Assembly (NCBI GenBank): GCA_905221605.1
Contig: CAJNDS010002096.1
Location: 250,001-302,500, forward strand
Reading direction: 5' to 3'
From: Symbiodinium natans
Taxonomy: Eukaryota; Sar; Dinophyceae; Suessiales; Symbiodiniaceae
Length of the DNA: 52,500 nt
In this document: positions 11,669 to 22,503 of the stretch, one piece after another
How positions within the stretch are numbered: position 1 is the stretch's first letter
Layout: each line of letters opens with the position of its first letter
Translations under genes and position numbers: made by a program
The notes under the pieces: generated by a model
What the model was told of the DNA's origin: nothing
What the model saw: only the letters and a program-made list of their open reading frames with translations
Database searches by the model: none

Positions 11669-11721
11669 GTATGGCTAAAGTATGACGAAAGTATAACTAA
11701 GTATAACTAAGCATAACTAAG
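11667..11721. repeat. Short tandem repeat (AAGTATAACT)n
   Basis: About five degenerate 10-bp units are present, with variants such as AAGTATGACG and AAGCATAACT. Confidence 0.85.
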
Positions 11722-12012
11722 TGGAGGACGGTGAGGCAATTCTTGGAAGTCGGGTAGGGAGCTTGCGAATAAAAAACAGTTCCACAATCCTAACGACATC
11801 GTGCTCCGGAAAAGGAAGAATCATCTTGTTCTATCTTGCGTATGAGAGTGTAACTTCAAGAGGGACGATTGTGGTGGGTGGGTGCTTACATGAGTTGGAA
11901 GCATAACGTGGAGAATCCGAGCAGCTGCTTCGCCGAGAGTTGCAAGCCGAGGCTCCATCAACCCTGCAGCAGAATGCAATAGAACGCCCCCAAAGGGAAC
12001 CACCGCGAAGCC

Positions 12013-12879
12013 ATGGATGAAGGCCTCTGCATGATTTGCTACGGTGCCATCGGCAACGTGGATGGGGCAGCCCTCGAGCCCTGTGAGCGGGAAAGTCTTG
12101 AAGGACCCGAGGATGGCGAAGCTGGGAATGCATGCCCTCCAGTGCACCGTGCATGCTTGTCGAAGTACTTGATCATCCAGGCTGAAGAAGGCAAGTTCCC
12201 TTGCACTTGTCCGTTTTGCCTACGGCCACTCTCTGTCCGCGAAGTTCATGAGAATCTCTCTCCCCGCTCATGCCGAGTCTGGCTACGGATGCATAGCCTG
12301 TGGCGTGAATTGCGGGAGTGTCCTGGGCCAGAGACAAACGCCAAAGGCGTAAACACCGACCCTGACCTCTTCCAGGAGGTGAGGATGATGCAGGAGCTTG
12401 GGTATAAACGGTGTCCCGCATGTGGGGTGTGGATTCAGAAACAAGAGCCAGGTTGGCTCACTGGATGTGACAAGATGACCTGTCGATGTGGAGGCAGTGA
12501 GTTCTTGACGCGTTAGTCTTGGGCAGGCACGCATCCAGTGAACCTGTGATGCTGCTGATGGGGTTCTTGGTTGTCGGTTTGGGGCGGGGGGGGGGGGGTT
12601 CAGCAAATCGGGTGCGAGCAAACGCTTTCAGGTCGCTTCTGCTATCGATGCGGCGCAGTGGAAGCGCTGTGCGGCTGCAGTTTGGGGGATCATGATTTCA
12701 TAGAACAGGAGTCCGTCACCGCTGATTATACAGACTTGCTGCTGCCCTGGCCCATCTCGGAACTTTTCAGGGAGTCGGCTGTTGGAACTGGCCATTCCAC
12801 AAGCACGTCTTCTTCTTCCAGTGCTGTTTGCGACTCAAGCAGTGTCCAAGGTCGGGATGTTCTGCAAAAAGCCCCGTAA
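12013..12879 (+). CDS. RBR-type E3 ubiquitin ligase-like protein (RING-IBR-RING2), two exons
   Basis: Exon 1 runs from ATG 12013 to 12493 and exon 2 from 12632 to the TAA ending at 12879, giving about 242 residues. Exon 1 begins with a RING-like segment: CMIC near residue 7, then a Cys/His set (CPPVHRACLSKYL) and CTCPFC. It ends with an IBR/RING2-like block containing CPAC and TGCDKMTCRCG. Exon 2 continues without a break as GRFCYRCGAVEALCGC, giving the conserved RBR order GCDKMTCRCGGRFCYRCG. Known of RBR ligases: the last RING carries a catalytic Cys that accepts ubiquitin from the E2. Which Cys does so here is not settled. The C-terminal ~50 residues are Ser-rich. The protein is short for the family and may lack one zinc module. 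Splicing needs a GC donor (see the intron entry). Confidence 0.8.
12494..12631 (+). other. GC-AG intron of the RBR gene
   Basis: The reading frame and zinc-ligand order are restored exactly if 12494 (GCAGTGAG) to 12631 (TTTCAG) is removed, 138 bases in all. The donor dinucleotide is GC, not GT. A poly-G run (12583-12597) lies inside. GC donors are common in dinoflagellate genes, so this supports the assignment of the organism. Confidence 0.75.
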
Positions 12880-13245
12880 TAGACATTATCGCAGTACCCT
12901 TGTGTGCTCAGTTTGCTCAATGGCAGGAGAGGCCAACGAAGTACCCCTCGAAGCTCGAAGGAAGTCCAGCAAACTTTGCTTTTCGTTTATCGGAACGCGA
13001 GAATCGAATGAGAAGCAATGCAAGAGTCGAGCATCTCTCCATAAAGGCTTGTAACTTGTGACACAACTCAACCATTTCGCTCCATTTTTTGGCTGTGATG
13101 CCAAACATGCTCAATACGATTCCTCTTTCAATTGCTTGTCTCGGATCATATCCCTATCAGCAAGTCCATTTGTGCTGGTGGCTGCGCACACCGCACGGAG
13201 TATTTTCTGCACTCGCTCTCTCCAGGAAGGACGCCAGCTGGGCGC

Positions 13246-13865
13246 AGATGAGACGGTTCCTTTGGGGATGCTTTTCCTGTGAAGCATGGGCTGCCCGAAG
13301 AAGCCATCTATAGCAAGATCCCCACCTTCAAGATCCTGGACATCTGCGCCATCGCGCCGCTACTCCGTCGAGGTCATGGGCTTCATTGTTCGTAGTCGGT
13401 GCCAATTGGTGCCAGGTGCTGCACAACGTGGGCGCGGGCATCACCGCTCCATCTCTTGGCACAGATTGGCTTTCGCCTCGCCGCCCCATGAATGGCAATT
13501 GGTGGGTTCATGCCTACTTGGATCCTGATGCTTTGTGACATGGAAGCTGCGAGGAAAAGGATAACATGTTGTGTTGCGGCATACACATGCCTCATACTTT
13601 CCCGGTTCATTGAGGTGGTGTCTCTAGTGATTAGTGGCGCACCAGCGACTGGCAGCCGACCAGAGTTTTGTACGGAAGGCCTCGCGTCAATACGCAGCTC
13701 CCACTGCCAGCCAAGATGATGCAGAAGAGCTTCAAGGGATTCAAGGCAGGAAAGGCAGGAAAGGCTCTTGCCAGTGGCTGCATGGCGTCGTTTTGTCACA
13801 GGTGTCTTCACCATGGCCTCTGCATCCCGACCACGTGCCACAGAGTTGCCACCAGAAGTACTGAT
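13246..13865 (+). CDS. Unrecognised gene, at least three exon-like blocks
   Basis: Three protein-like blocks follow one another. About 13246-13372 contains PVKHGLPEEAIYSKIPTFKI and LDICAIAPLLRRG. About 13413-13531 begins after a CAG acceptor and contains VLHNVGAGITAPSLGTDWLS and NGNWWVHAYLDPDAL. About 13640-13790 contains ADQSFVRKASRQYAAPTASQ and DDAEELQGIQG. The frames differ, as expected for separate exons. No domain is recognised. The reverse strand is also open for 252 codons over this region, but its product is less protein-like and contains no motif. I take the + strand as the coding one because of composition and because all other genes run that way. Confidence 0.4.
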
Positions 13866-14530
13866 CTCAAGCATACGTCCATGTGGCACAGGACTGAAGT
13901 CTGTTGATGTGGACGATATGTTTTCATCATATTTGCCTTCGCAAGTTTGGCTCTTAGCGTCACTCTTTCCGTGTCTCCATCTGACAAGGCCTGCCGGGAC
14001 TGAATGCACGTCACGCTTTGCCCGATCGCATTCCTTGTGTTGTAGTGTTGAGGATGGCGAGACGCGGATTTTCCACGCAGGGATCCACAGTGCGGCTCGG
14101 AACAATCCACCCAGATACTCAACACCTGAGCATTCTACCATGTGGAGTCCTTGCGTGTGTCAGCATGTTATATGTACTACCCTGAGTTGTTGATCTATCT
14201 GGGGCCATCCAGGCATGCATTTTTTGAGGCTAATCCGTAGTCCCCACCTAATGCTGGGAAACGGGGGACAGGCCACTCGGACCCCTTTTTGAGTAGAATC
14301 GGCTGAAGGCTTGGAAGAGGGACTTTTCGAGAAATGCAGGGGCTTTCAGGCTCGGTCGATGGGTGTGCAGGGGGGGGCCGCAAGAGGACTCGGCTGGGTC
14401 GATGGGTGTGCAAGGGCGGGCAACAGGACTGGGCTTGCAAAGAAAGGTCCAGCGGCCGTATCCCTACAATGGAGACTCCCAAATGGCTAAGGGCTTTGTC
14501 AATATCGGTTCGGGATCGCTCTCCAGGTCT

Positions 14531-14600
14531 TAGGGTTTGGGGTTGCCTAAACCCTGAATCCTCAACTCTTGACTCTAGACCCTAAACCCTGAGCTCCCCG
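14531..14600. repeat. Degenerate telomere-like tract
   Basis: The stretch contains TTAGGGTTTGGGG followed by CTAAACCCTGAATCC and CCCTAAACCCTGAG, that is, TTTAGGG-type motifs in both orientations. It is too short and irregular to be a chromosome end, and reads as an interstitial telomere-like remnant. Confidence 0.6.
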
Positions 14601-14688
14601 GGCGCAAGTGTGGGGGAGCTCATGTGATTTGATTGGAAGCTTCATGGGGCCGCAGTGTGTGAAGTATTGGTCTGCTATTGGTGTTTTG

Positions 14689-14751
14689 GCCTTTCATGCC
14701 TTTCATGCCTTTCATGCCTTTCATGCCTTTCATGCCTTTCATGTCTTTCAG
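14689..14751. repeat. 9-bp minisatellite (TTTCATGCC)n ending in a splice acceptor
   Basis: Seven 9-bp units occur. The last carries one change (ATGTCTTTCAG) and forms a pyrimidine-rich AG acceptor directly before the exon block at 14752. The array is also open in two frames (HAF or MPF repeats), which I regard as incidental. Confidence 0.9.
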
Positions 14752-15830
14752 GAAGGATCAGGCTCCGAAGCAGTTCGGCGCACACATCGGAGACTCCGAG
14801 GCCCTGAGCAGGGCATTCCTTGGGATTCTAGGATGTTCTGTGCCGAGAGCCTTGGCCAGGAGCTAGTGAAGCGTCTGCTTGCTCCCTACATCTGCGGCTT
14901 CTGTGTCCGAGGGCAGTTGTTCAGTCGCTTTCATGCACAGGCACATCGCTTTCTGATCAGCTCTAAGCCTAAGCTGCACGCCGAGGCAGAAGAAATGGAA
15001 TGGAGTATCGATCATTGAAGCACTGAAGTTCAAGCTCAAGGAAACAATGCTCCTCTCCCTTGTTTCTCCACTATGGACATCGCTGATATCTCACCCTGAA
15101 GCCTCTTATCCCTCCGAGCGGGTCGGCCCGGACGGTTTCTTCTGACAAGCGCCGGACATGCTCTTTCATCCCTTTCATCCCTTTCTTTCTTCCTTGCAGG
15201 AGTATGAAGCTCGATACGGGGTTTTTGACGAAAACAAGAATCGTCATGGAGAGCCTTGGACACAGGGAATCATGGGCATCCCAGCAACATTGTGATTCAT
15301 CGGTGCCTGGTGCTGCGTTGCCTGCGTTGCCTGCGTTGCCTGCGTTGCCTGCGTTGCCTGAGTTGCCTGAGTTGCCTGAGTTGCCTGCGCGCCATGGCTC
15401 AGGACAAGGAGCTGGCAATCTTGCAAAAGGCATCCCCAGCTCTCGTGATCTGCACCTTGAGCTCCCTCTCTGGCTCTCCCTATTTATCCCTATTTAAAGG
15501 GTCTCAAATTGCCCCACTTCCTGCAAGGTGGTGGAAGATGGTGAGGTGGCCGAGAGTCTGCAACCATCGGAGCGAGCCACGTTGCATATTCTTCAGCCTG
15601 GCCTGCAAGTTTGAATGGGCGAAGGTTCCCACAGGACTGCAGCATCTACATCTGCGTGACTGCCCCTTTTTCGGTAGAGTCTCAAGCCAGGCATGGTTTG
15701 CGCGACTATATCGATTTTGCTCTGGATGAGGTTCCTGCCGCCGTGCAGCGCATGTGAACTATTTTCACTCATTCTGCAGTCGTGCTTGCCACATTCTCTG
15801 TCGCAAGCTCTTCAGGGCTCATGACAAATA
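14752..15830 (+). CDS. Unrecognised gene, four or five small exons
   Basis: Exon-like blocks follow AG acceptors. 14752 to ~14852 encodes KDQAPKQFGAHIGDSEALSR. 15200 to ~15270 encodes EYEARYGVFDENKNRHGEPW. 15528-~15609 encodes VVEDGEVAESLQPSERATLH. About 15687-15757 encodes RHGLRDYIDFALDEVPAAVQ and runs into TGA. A further possible piece follows the acceptor at 15780. The composition is acidic, helical and clearly protein-like, but I do not recognise the family. Introns hold minisatellites (GCGTTGCCT units at 15314-15389) and a pyrimidine tract. The border after 15609 has a CAAG repeated at both ends, so the exact splice point is ambiguous. Confidence 0.5.
15314..15389. repeat. 9-bp minisatellite (GCGTTGCCT)n
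   Basis: About eight units occur: the first group is GCGTTGCCT, then three units with GAGTTGCCT. It lies in the intron between two exons of the unrecognised 15 kb gene. Confidence 0.95.
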
Positions 15831-15840
15831 AGAATTGTGT

Positions 15841-16032
15841 CTCTGTGTGTGTGTGTGTGTGTGTGCGCGTTGACTGTGTGGTTTGCATACCGCAGCGTAG
15901 TGCTCAAGCCCAAGCACCCGATCGCGTCTGTGATGTTGGCCTTGAAGTGTCCAGGCATCAATTTTCGGAGCAAAGCCACGACCTGCAGCATTGTATAAAT
16001 ATCTATATATATATATATATTTTTTTTTTTAT
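15841..16032. repeat. GT, AT and poly-T microsatellites
   Basis: A (GT)n run of ~13 units lies at ~15845-15870. An (AT)n run and T-tract lie at ~16000-16030. No exon is seen between them. Confidence 0.9.
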
Positions 16033-16224
16033 GTGTATACCTCTACCTACACAATGAGATACACATCAATGCACATGCCTTTGGCACAGTATGTCGTATG
16101 AACACACCTATTTTCGAAAAAATGAATGGTTGTTTCCTGTTGATGCGCCAGTTTGCTTGACAACATTCAAATCATGTTTCCTAATTTTAACGCTACGCGA
16201 CCCGCCTCGGCCTGAGCTTCCGCA

Positions 16225-16318
16225 ACGAGGCAGTAGGGGGGGGGTGGGTGGAGGGGGTGGTGGCGGGGGGTGTGGGTGGGGGGGGGGTGTGGGTGGGGGG
16301 GGGGTGGGGGGGAGGTTA
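16225..16318 (+). repeat. G-rich tract with quadruplex potential
   Basis: Nearly 100 bases consist of G runs separated by T or GT. Many groups of three or more G on the + strand could form G-quadruplexes. Open frames here (GGGVGG or PPPHPH) are low-complexity shadows. Confidence 0.9.
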
Positions 16319-17006
16319 GGTTTGCCACATATTTTTTCATTGCTGGACGGTGCCCGGGCAGAGTGTGGATCCGGGGGAGCATGGGGGCCATAGCATGCTC
16401 CGTTCTTGCGGATGTAACGATGACAGTCCTCTTTGGAAAATGAGTGTTTTCAAAATCCTTTGGGGGGTTCGCCCTCCCTCCAGCAAAACCTCATTCCCGA
16501 CGTCACGCGAAGGGAGGACGAAGGGGGCGGGTTTTGCAGGCTTCGAAGGGGGCTTCGTCCTCCCCTTGGATTTCGAAGGTGAGGACGATGAGGGCTTAGC
16601 GTGGACGCAAAGTCAAGTCTTTTAGAGAGGTGGGGTGCCTGCTTTGTGCTACACAGACACCTACTGCCCGAGGCCTCGGCGGATTGTTCCATCATATGGT
16701 TTATGCATCTGAACATGTCTGACATTGCCATCGCCATCTGAACAATGTTGCTTTGCACCACCATCATCCATCATCACCATTATTGCCATCAGAGTTGCTT
16801 CAAACTGTAGTCTTTAAGGGGCTATCAAGTTGGCCCTAAGATGGGGCTTCGGGAGAATTCAGAGGTCTTGGAATCAGTACTAGTACTGGCACTCACTGGG
16901 TTATCAAAAGGCTTTGCGCACGCCGCCCTCCTGAATATGGGTTCACGACATGTGTCATGACGGGTCATGCTGCATCATTGCCGCTGCCAAGGTGCGAGAG
17001 AAAGAT

Positions 17007-17139
17007 GTCTCTCTTGGCTTTGCTTGTTCTCAGGGTGGGTGTGGCCATGGCAATCGATGCCGTTGCTGACAGTCACCTGGTTTCCGACGTGCAGGAGGCT
17101 TTGCCTGCGGATGACGCTTGCCAGGACAGCATCGCTTGA
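17007..17139 (+). CDS. Signal-peptide-like first exon of a small secreted or targeted protein
   Basis: From ATG 17007 the frame reads MSLLALLVLRVGVAMAIDAV and continues with acidic residues and ADDAC before a TGA at 17137-17139. The first ~15 residues form a hydrophobic signal-like segment with small residues before a plausible cleavage site (AMA). The acidic ADDAC stretch resembles N-termini I associate with predicted secreted dinoflagellate proteins; this is recollection, not a search. Either the gene is a 43-residue peptide or an intron starts before the stop. An upstream in-frame ATG exists at 16957. Confidence 0.35.
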
Positions 17140-17646
17140 AACGCTTGAAGACTGAAATTGCAGCATGCGTTGTACCGTGGTCTGTAAACATCCTGGCGCT
17201 TGCCGGGCAGCAGGAGGGAAGCTGCTCCACTTTGCTGCTGCAAGTCGCCTTGCCTCCCAGTCTCTGTTGCGTGTGCTGTTTTTGCTGAGTTTCATGGCGA
17301 GCAGAAGAGATGAAGTCTTTTCCAGTAGCATGACATCATCTCAGCATATCTAGGGACGGACCTCCGGCATTGACAGATCAACATGTATGCTTATAATGTT
17401 CATAAAGAACGTGATGCTGAGAATGCTTGCTCATGTTGTGGATGTCCTGTGGGTGTTCAATCTGGCTCGTCGTTGACGAGGCTGGTACGAACGCTGTGAA
17501 CGACACGAAAGAAGGCGTTGCAGCGTGTCTTCATGTTGTGCTGATGTGGTTTGATGCTGAACTGTCTTGACGTGCTAAAGGCACATGTTCCCACACCCGC
17601 AGTGGGCTGGTTGGAGTTCAAACTGAGATATTCTCCTCCCTTTGTC

Positions 17647-17905
17647 TCGCGGATGATCTCTGAAGCTCCTGATCCATGTGCCCAGATAATCCCTGCAAAG
17701 GAACCCCCACATGCCCACCATCTAATGATCCCCGAAGTGCCCACCAGATGATCTGCGGAGTGAAGGTCCCCCAAAAAGATCCGCGCAGATGATGAATTGA
17801 GTGCCCAGCGCTCTTGGAAGTGTTCCCCACCCCTGATTTGGAGTTGCTGAATGCTAACCTGACGTGCTCTCCTCGTCCTCCCCCAGATGGATGATTCCTG
17901 GAGTG
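17647..17905. repeat. Degenerate dispersed repeat around GATGAT...GAGTGCCCACC
   Basis: The motif GATGATC/T...GAAGTGCCCACC recurs at irregular 40-70 base spacing (near 17652, 17722, 17750, 17785 and 17890). It explains the long reverse-strand ORF over this region, which contains the repeating residues SGIIRWWAC and similar. Confidence 0.5.
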
Positions 17906-18039
17906 CCCACCTCCAAATACCCTGGAGCGAGGGTTGGAGCGATCCTCTCGTTGCCAGACTGTCTAGTTTCGGGGGAACAGCGCTCGAAATAGAAATGTAC
18001 TGTTCAACATTACTCGTGTTGTTTTTCTGAACTGGAGCC

Positions 18040-20874
18040 TGGGTCGAGAAACTGTTGCAATATGTTGCAATCAAGAGGTAGCAGCTTTGTCCAAATTGAG
18101 AGCCGTCAGTGTACCCGCCTTTGGCATGCAGGCGCAGCAAATGATGTGGGTGGTTGCCCGACCTGCACGACGTATTGCCCGGACATGCGGCGCGATCCAC
18201 TTGAATGTACGGATCCCTGGCAACTTGGCTGCGTAATTGTCATACCGAAAGCAGAACAGGAGTGGCGATTTGGCTCAGACGGTACGGCATGACTCCTATG
18301 CGGGTTTGAAGGCACAACATTTGTGAACTTGACGTGGGATCCCTTTGGCCCAGAGGGTCTTGATAGTCTTGCAAGGGCTGTAAGAAACCCAGTTCGAACA
18401 GCTCTAACGTGCACAGACTGGCTAAGGTTTGTAGAACGTGGGAAGAGTGTTGTTGTGGAAAGAGTTCAACTATGGGAGGCATGATGGGGCATGTGTCTCT
18501 CTGTGGGCCTGAGCTCCGATCGTTCATCTGCTTCCAGGAAGCAGTACGGCCTGCATTGTGATCGTCCCGACATTGCAAAATTGTGCCCAAAGACGTGCGG
18601 TTGTTGCCAAGCCTGCTCGGAGCCTTGGCGCCATTAAACAACATTAAACACTTGTGTTTTCGTGATTTGCTTAGCGATGAGCGATGAGTTTGTCCACAAT
18701 CCAAATTTGACCTTGCCATGCCGCTGCAATGAACCGAATTTAACCGATCCAGCTGAGATCTGCAAAATCCCGGCTTCATGCTACTGACGGCCTGCGGACC
18801 GATGGATTTAGCTTGCCAAAAAGTAGCCCTTTCTTGTGGGAAGCTGGCCACAGTGCCCAGTCTCACGTTCCCCAAAGCAGCTGTTGTCCTTGCACATTCT
18901 GTTTCTCACTGAAAGTCGCAAAGCCGTTGTCGAAAATGATACCTGGACCATACCGATGATTCGCGACTCAGCTTTCGAATGAACAGTTTGTCTTGGGCAT
19001 GTTCGTTGCACCGCGCAGTTGGGTCGGCACGCGCGCGTGGTCAGCACCGTGACGGACGAGGAGGAGTTTGCATGGAGCAGACAAGGTGCTGACTGATCGT
19101 CATAGTCTGACTCATGAGCTCGAACGTCTTGCCAGGCGACCCAACCTACAATCCTTGCTTGAAGTGCTCCATAGCCATTGCCTCAGCTTGTATTCGCAAT
19201 TAGTGCGCCGAACGTTCGAGCACCGAAGTTTGGTAGGCGGAGAATGCCGTGGGCGACGACATGGATCGAACTTCACCCCCGAAAATGTTTTTTGGTGGCT
19301 TGGCATGGCTTGGCTGTAGAGTCTGTAGAGGGGCCTTTTGATGGCCTTGCTCTGTGGTTTGTCTGCTCTTTTTGAAGCCCAGATCAGCTGACTCGCGTGG
19401 CCGAGTTTGGTGAGGCATAGAGCTTAGATGATCTTCGCATCTGCATTCTACGGTGGCAGACAGTGGCCACTACTCAGCCGCCATCCCTTGTGATGACAGG
19501 ACGCATGGTGGTTCACATCTCCGGCCCCTGGTGGAAGGGCCTTCACGGCAGACCTCTCAGTGCGCAAAGATGGGTATCCTCCTTCTCTCTGAGCCTCTGT
19601 CTCCCACAGCATCCGCAGCACATGCAGCACTCAGGCGGCTGAGAAGCGTGCATTCTTCGAGGAGAGACAGGACACGAGCACGGTGTGCCTGATGTGGCCT
19701 TTCGAAGTCACATATTCATGAAGTTCACAGTGATTCAATGTATGCTGAAGCCTTGAACATGTGAGGCAACAAATCAGATACAAGTTTCTGGAAGTTGGGT
19801 TTTGGAAGTTAGTACAGCTGAAGACGTGTGCACAACTATACTCTCGGAAGGATTCAGAAGCCCCGGTTGCAAGCCAGACGTCCTGGCGCATCACTCAGTC
19901 CGCAGTTTCACAGCTTGGAAAGCCCCCCGCGCGTTGTGCCTGGCTGCCCGCTGCACTTGAAGCCCTGCTGACTTCGTGCAAGGTATGATCCATCAGCACC
20001 CTCCGAAAGGCCTCACCAGAGCCATAGGTGTGAGCTTGAGATAGATCCCAGCTCCAACGAAAGCAGGTTCGGTGAATTTGTGACATCACAAACTCATGCC
20101 CGCAGGTTCAGTCTGGTCTGAGGAAGGGTTGACAGCGCCCCGTTGATGAATTCAGCATTTGATCCTGATCTTCTTGCCGCAGAAGCGGCTTGAAAAAGAC
20201 TGGCGAAGTCTAATGATGTGGGTCTCAGAGTGCAGGGAACCATTGAGAAGCAACATGATACAACACAGGTAGATGCAGGTAGTAGCACTATTCTGGTGGT
20301 TCCTTTGCACTGAGCCCTGAGCAAGCATGACTTTTAGACGGCCACGGCGCAGAATGCGCCGGTTACAGCCGGTTGAAGTCTGTACAGATTTAGCAGGCAC
20401 GTCGAGGATTGAGAGATTCCCTCTGGGTTGGCATGTTCCGGTGATTTTCGGTGCGTAGTGCCGTTTGACGTCGCTTGATGTTCCTTCCATGTCGTTCGTA
20501 TCCACGTGCCACTGTAGGTGCTGAGCTACGGCTCGAGCAATAGGTCGGATTTAACCGTGCAAGGCAGAACTCTTTTGAGAAGAGTGATGCAATGTGATGC
20601 ATTGAGCTCGCAATGTGGCAGCTGGTAACCTGTTGCCACATTTAGCTTGGGGCTTAGGACTAGTTGCGCAGCCGAAGGGCGAAGGGTGAATTTCGAAAAG
20701 GAGTTTGTCCTTTTATTTCTGGTGCCATCCTTCGAGTGTTTCAGTTGCATCTTCTCATGCTTGTTTGCTTTCTCTTTGCCATTGTACTATTGTGCCCAGG
20801 TGGACTCCATTGGAGGCATGCTGCCGGTCCACTGCTGTGGTAGCACGGCCTTTGTAGCCCTGACCAAGAGTTGA
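18040..20874 (+). CDS. Possible multi-exon gene for a helical protein, unrecognised
   Basis: Four protein-like blocks lie on the + strand. About 18065-18235 encodes EVAALSKLRAVSVPAFGMQA and continues to NLAA before TAA. About 19100-19318 encodes ERLARRPNLQSLLEVLHSHC and YSQLVRRTFEHRS. About 19850-19985 encodes WRITQSAVSQLGKPPARCAW and ALEALLTSC. A short terminal-looking block at 20801-20874 follows a CCCAG acceptor and encodes VDSIGGMLPVHCCGSTAFVA before TGA. The helical, Leu-rich composition would fit an alpha-solenoid (OPR/RAP-like) protein, but I see no diagnostic motif. Joining these into one gene is a guess. Reverse-strand ORFs of 247 and 211 codons overlap and are judged shadows. Confidence 0.25.
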
Positions 20875-21411
20875 AGGTTCGCATTTTCAGATTGCCTGTT
20901 ACGCCCTCGTCTCAAGAGGTCAGTCGAAGTCAAGCTGCCCGCCCCAGGCGAGATGTAGCGGGTGTATTTCAGCTTTGACGTCGGTGCCGTTGCCCTCGTG
21001 GCTTTCTTCACAAATATGTTGGAATCATGCGCGAAGACATTCTCTGTGCTCATCCTCCTTCTATTTGTCTTTCGTCTTCAAAATGCTTTCGTGTACCCTG
21101 CGTTTGTCATCAATCATCCAATCGAAAGTAGACACGCGAGTGAATTTGGGGTTTAACGCAGAGCAGGTTTGCCCGAACAGGAGCCGCGGGTCACAAAACC
21201 TGCCTTTATTTTTTGTTGACTTTGATGATCGTTTCGCCTAGGTCCTAGGCGGGAGCCCCAAGACCGCAGTTGTGAACAGCCAGAAAGTTTCGTTCACAGT
21301 GCATCACAGCGACGGTACCAGGAACTGTGAGCAGCCTCTCAAGTCTCCCTCCCCCGACAACTTCTTGTTCTCGCTGTCGCTTCTCTCCTCATCCGTCATG
21401 GCGTGTGCGGG

Positions 21412-21428
21412 GCCATTTCAAGGCTCAA
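21412..21428 (+). other. Weak possible spliced-leader relic
   Basis: GCCATTTCAAGGCTCAAG resembles GCCATTTTGGCTCAAG with CAA in place of one T. The match is shorter and less exact than at 47939, and no gene was recognised just downstream. Confidence 0.25.
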
Positions 21429-22150
21429 GAACTTCTCCCATCGCTACCATGTTTGCAGACCTCTTAGGGTTTATGGGTGAAGGGTAGGTTGCTGGTTCAA
21501 GAATTGAAGGTTCGGGTCGACGCTTCCTCGGCGAGCCTCGGACAACCCAAGCCCAACCCAGCCCAAAAAGAAGGAAGAAACTCCCAAACCCTCAAAATCC
21601 TCATGCGCATGCCACCAGGAACCCCCTCGGGTCAAAACTCACAACTCCTTTGGGGTTGTGTGGTGGCCCTGCGCATCGAAGTTCCTCATGACTTTTTGAG
21701 TGCTTCCTGCCACTTCCCGCTCGGAACTAGGGGCCAGGTCGGTTATTCAGGTAGGGGGGAAGTGGGAGAGCCAGCAAATCGGAGCCCTCGACTTAGCAGC
21801 CAGCCTGTTTTGGGTACTGTTTCTTCGTCTTCTTCCTCCTCCTGTTGGGCTCTCTTGGCTCTTCGGCCTCTTCGCGACCGTGAGAGACCCCCAAAACCCT
21901 CTGAATCCCCCAAAAGCCTAAAGCCCTAATTGAGCCCCACGCTCAGTCGAATCGAATTGCATCTCGGCTTTCGATAAGCCTTCCAGAGGATTCCGAGCAC
22001 CACTCTCTCAAACTTCGAGCTTTAATGTCTGATGGAGACCAGCACAATTGCATCACCTCGTTCCCCTACTAAAGCCAGAACACTCACAGGGCACACATCA
22101 TCCCATTCAGTTCACGAGGTACATGCGCATAGCACAGGAACGGAACACGA

Positions 22151-22190
22151 CAGTTGGTTCCAGTTGGTTCCAGTTGGTTCCAGTTGGTTC
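22151..22190. repeat. 10-bp tandem repeat (CAGTTGGTTC)4
   Basis: Four exact consecutive copies lie about 310 bases upstream of the likely start of the gene at 22504. Confidence 0.95.
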
Positions 22191-22503
22191 CTGCATATTC
22201 CTGCGCATTCCAGGCGGCGGTCAGCAAGTCCTCACTAGGACAGCGAATGCGGCGTCAAGCCCCTTTGCCACTATTTGACTCGGCTGTTAGATGTGCCGTT
22301 GCACTGTTTGACGTGATGTGTGTAGTGACAGCTTGGCTAGATCGGCTAGATGCCAGACTCCTAGACCGACAACCAGCAGCAATTGGGAAGGGGAGAACGA
22401 ATGCCGAAGCGAATGCCGAAGCGGCTCCTAGGCCCATAGGTGAAGTGCTCCGAGCAGCAGTTGCCTCTCCTGCTAAGAGCCTCTGTGTGTGGACCCGAGT
22501 GCC

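Larger units (their letters stand above)
20880..22450. other. Stretch without recognisable gene
   Basis: No supported exon is seen. The content is a possible spliced-leader relic at 21412-21428, a C/A-rich telomere-like composition (AAACCCTC, CCTAAAGCCC) at 21540-21930, and four exact copies of CAGTTGGTTC at 22151-22190. Confidence 0.5.

Noticed and set aside
13383-14141. 252-codon reverse-strand ORF
   Set aside because: It lies antisense to three protein-like + strand blocks (for example NGNWWVHAYLDPDAL), has no domain, and would be a lone gene on the opposite strand.
17457-18200. 247-codon reverse-strand ORF
   Set aside because: It spans the degenerate GATGAT/GTGCCCACC repeat, which explains its repeating residues, and overlaps a better + strand block at 18065-18235.
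18240-18875. 211-codon reverse-strand ORF
   Set aside because: No domain, ordinary length for chance at this GC content, and opposite to all other genes. Kept only as a remote possibility.
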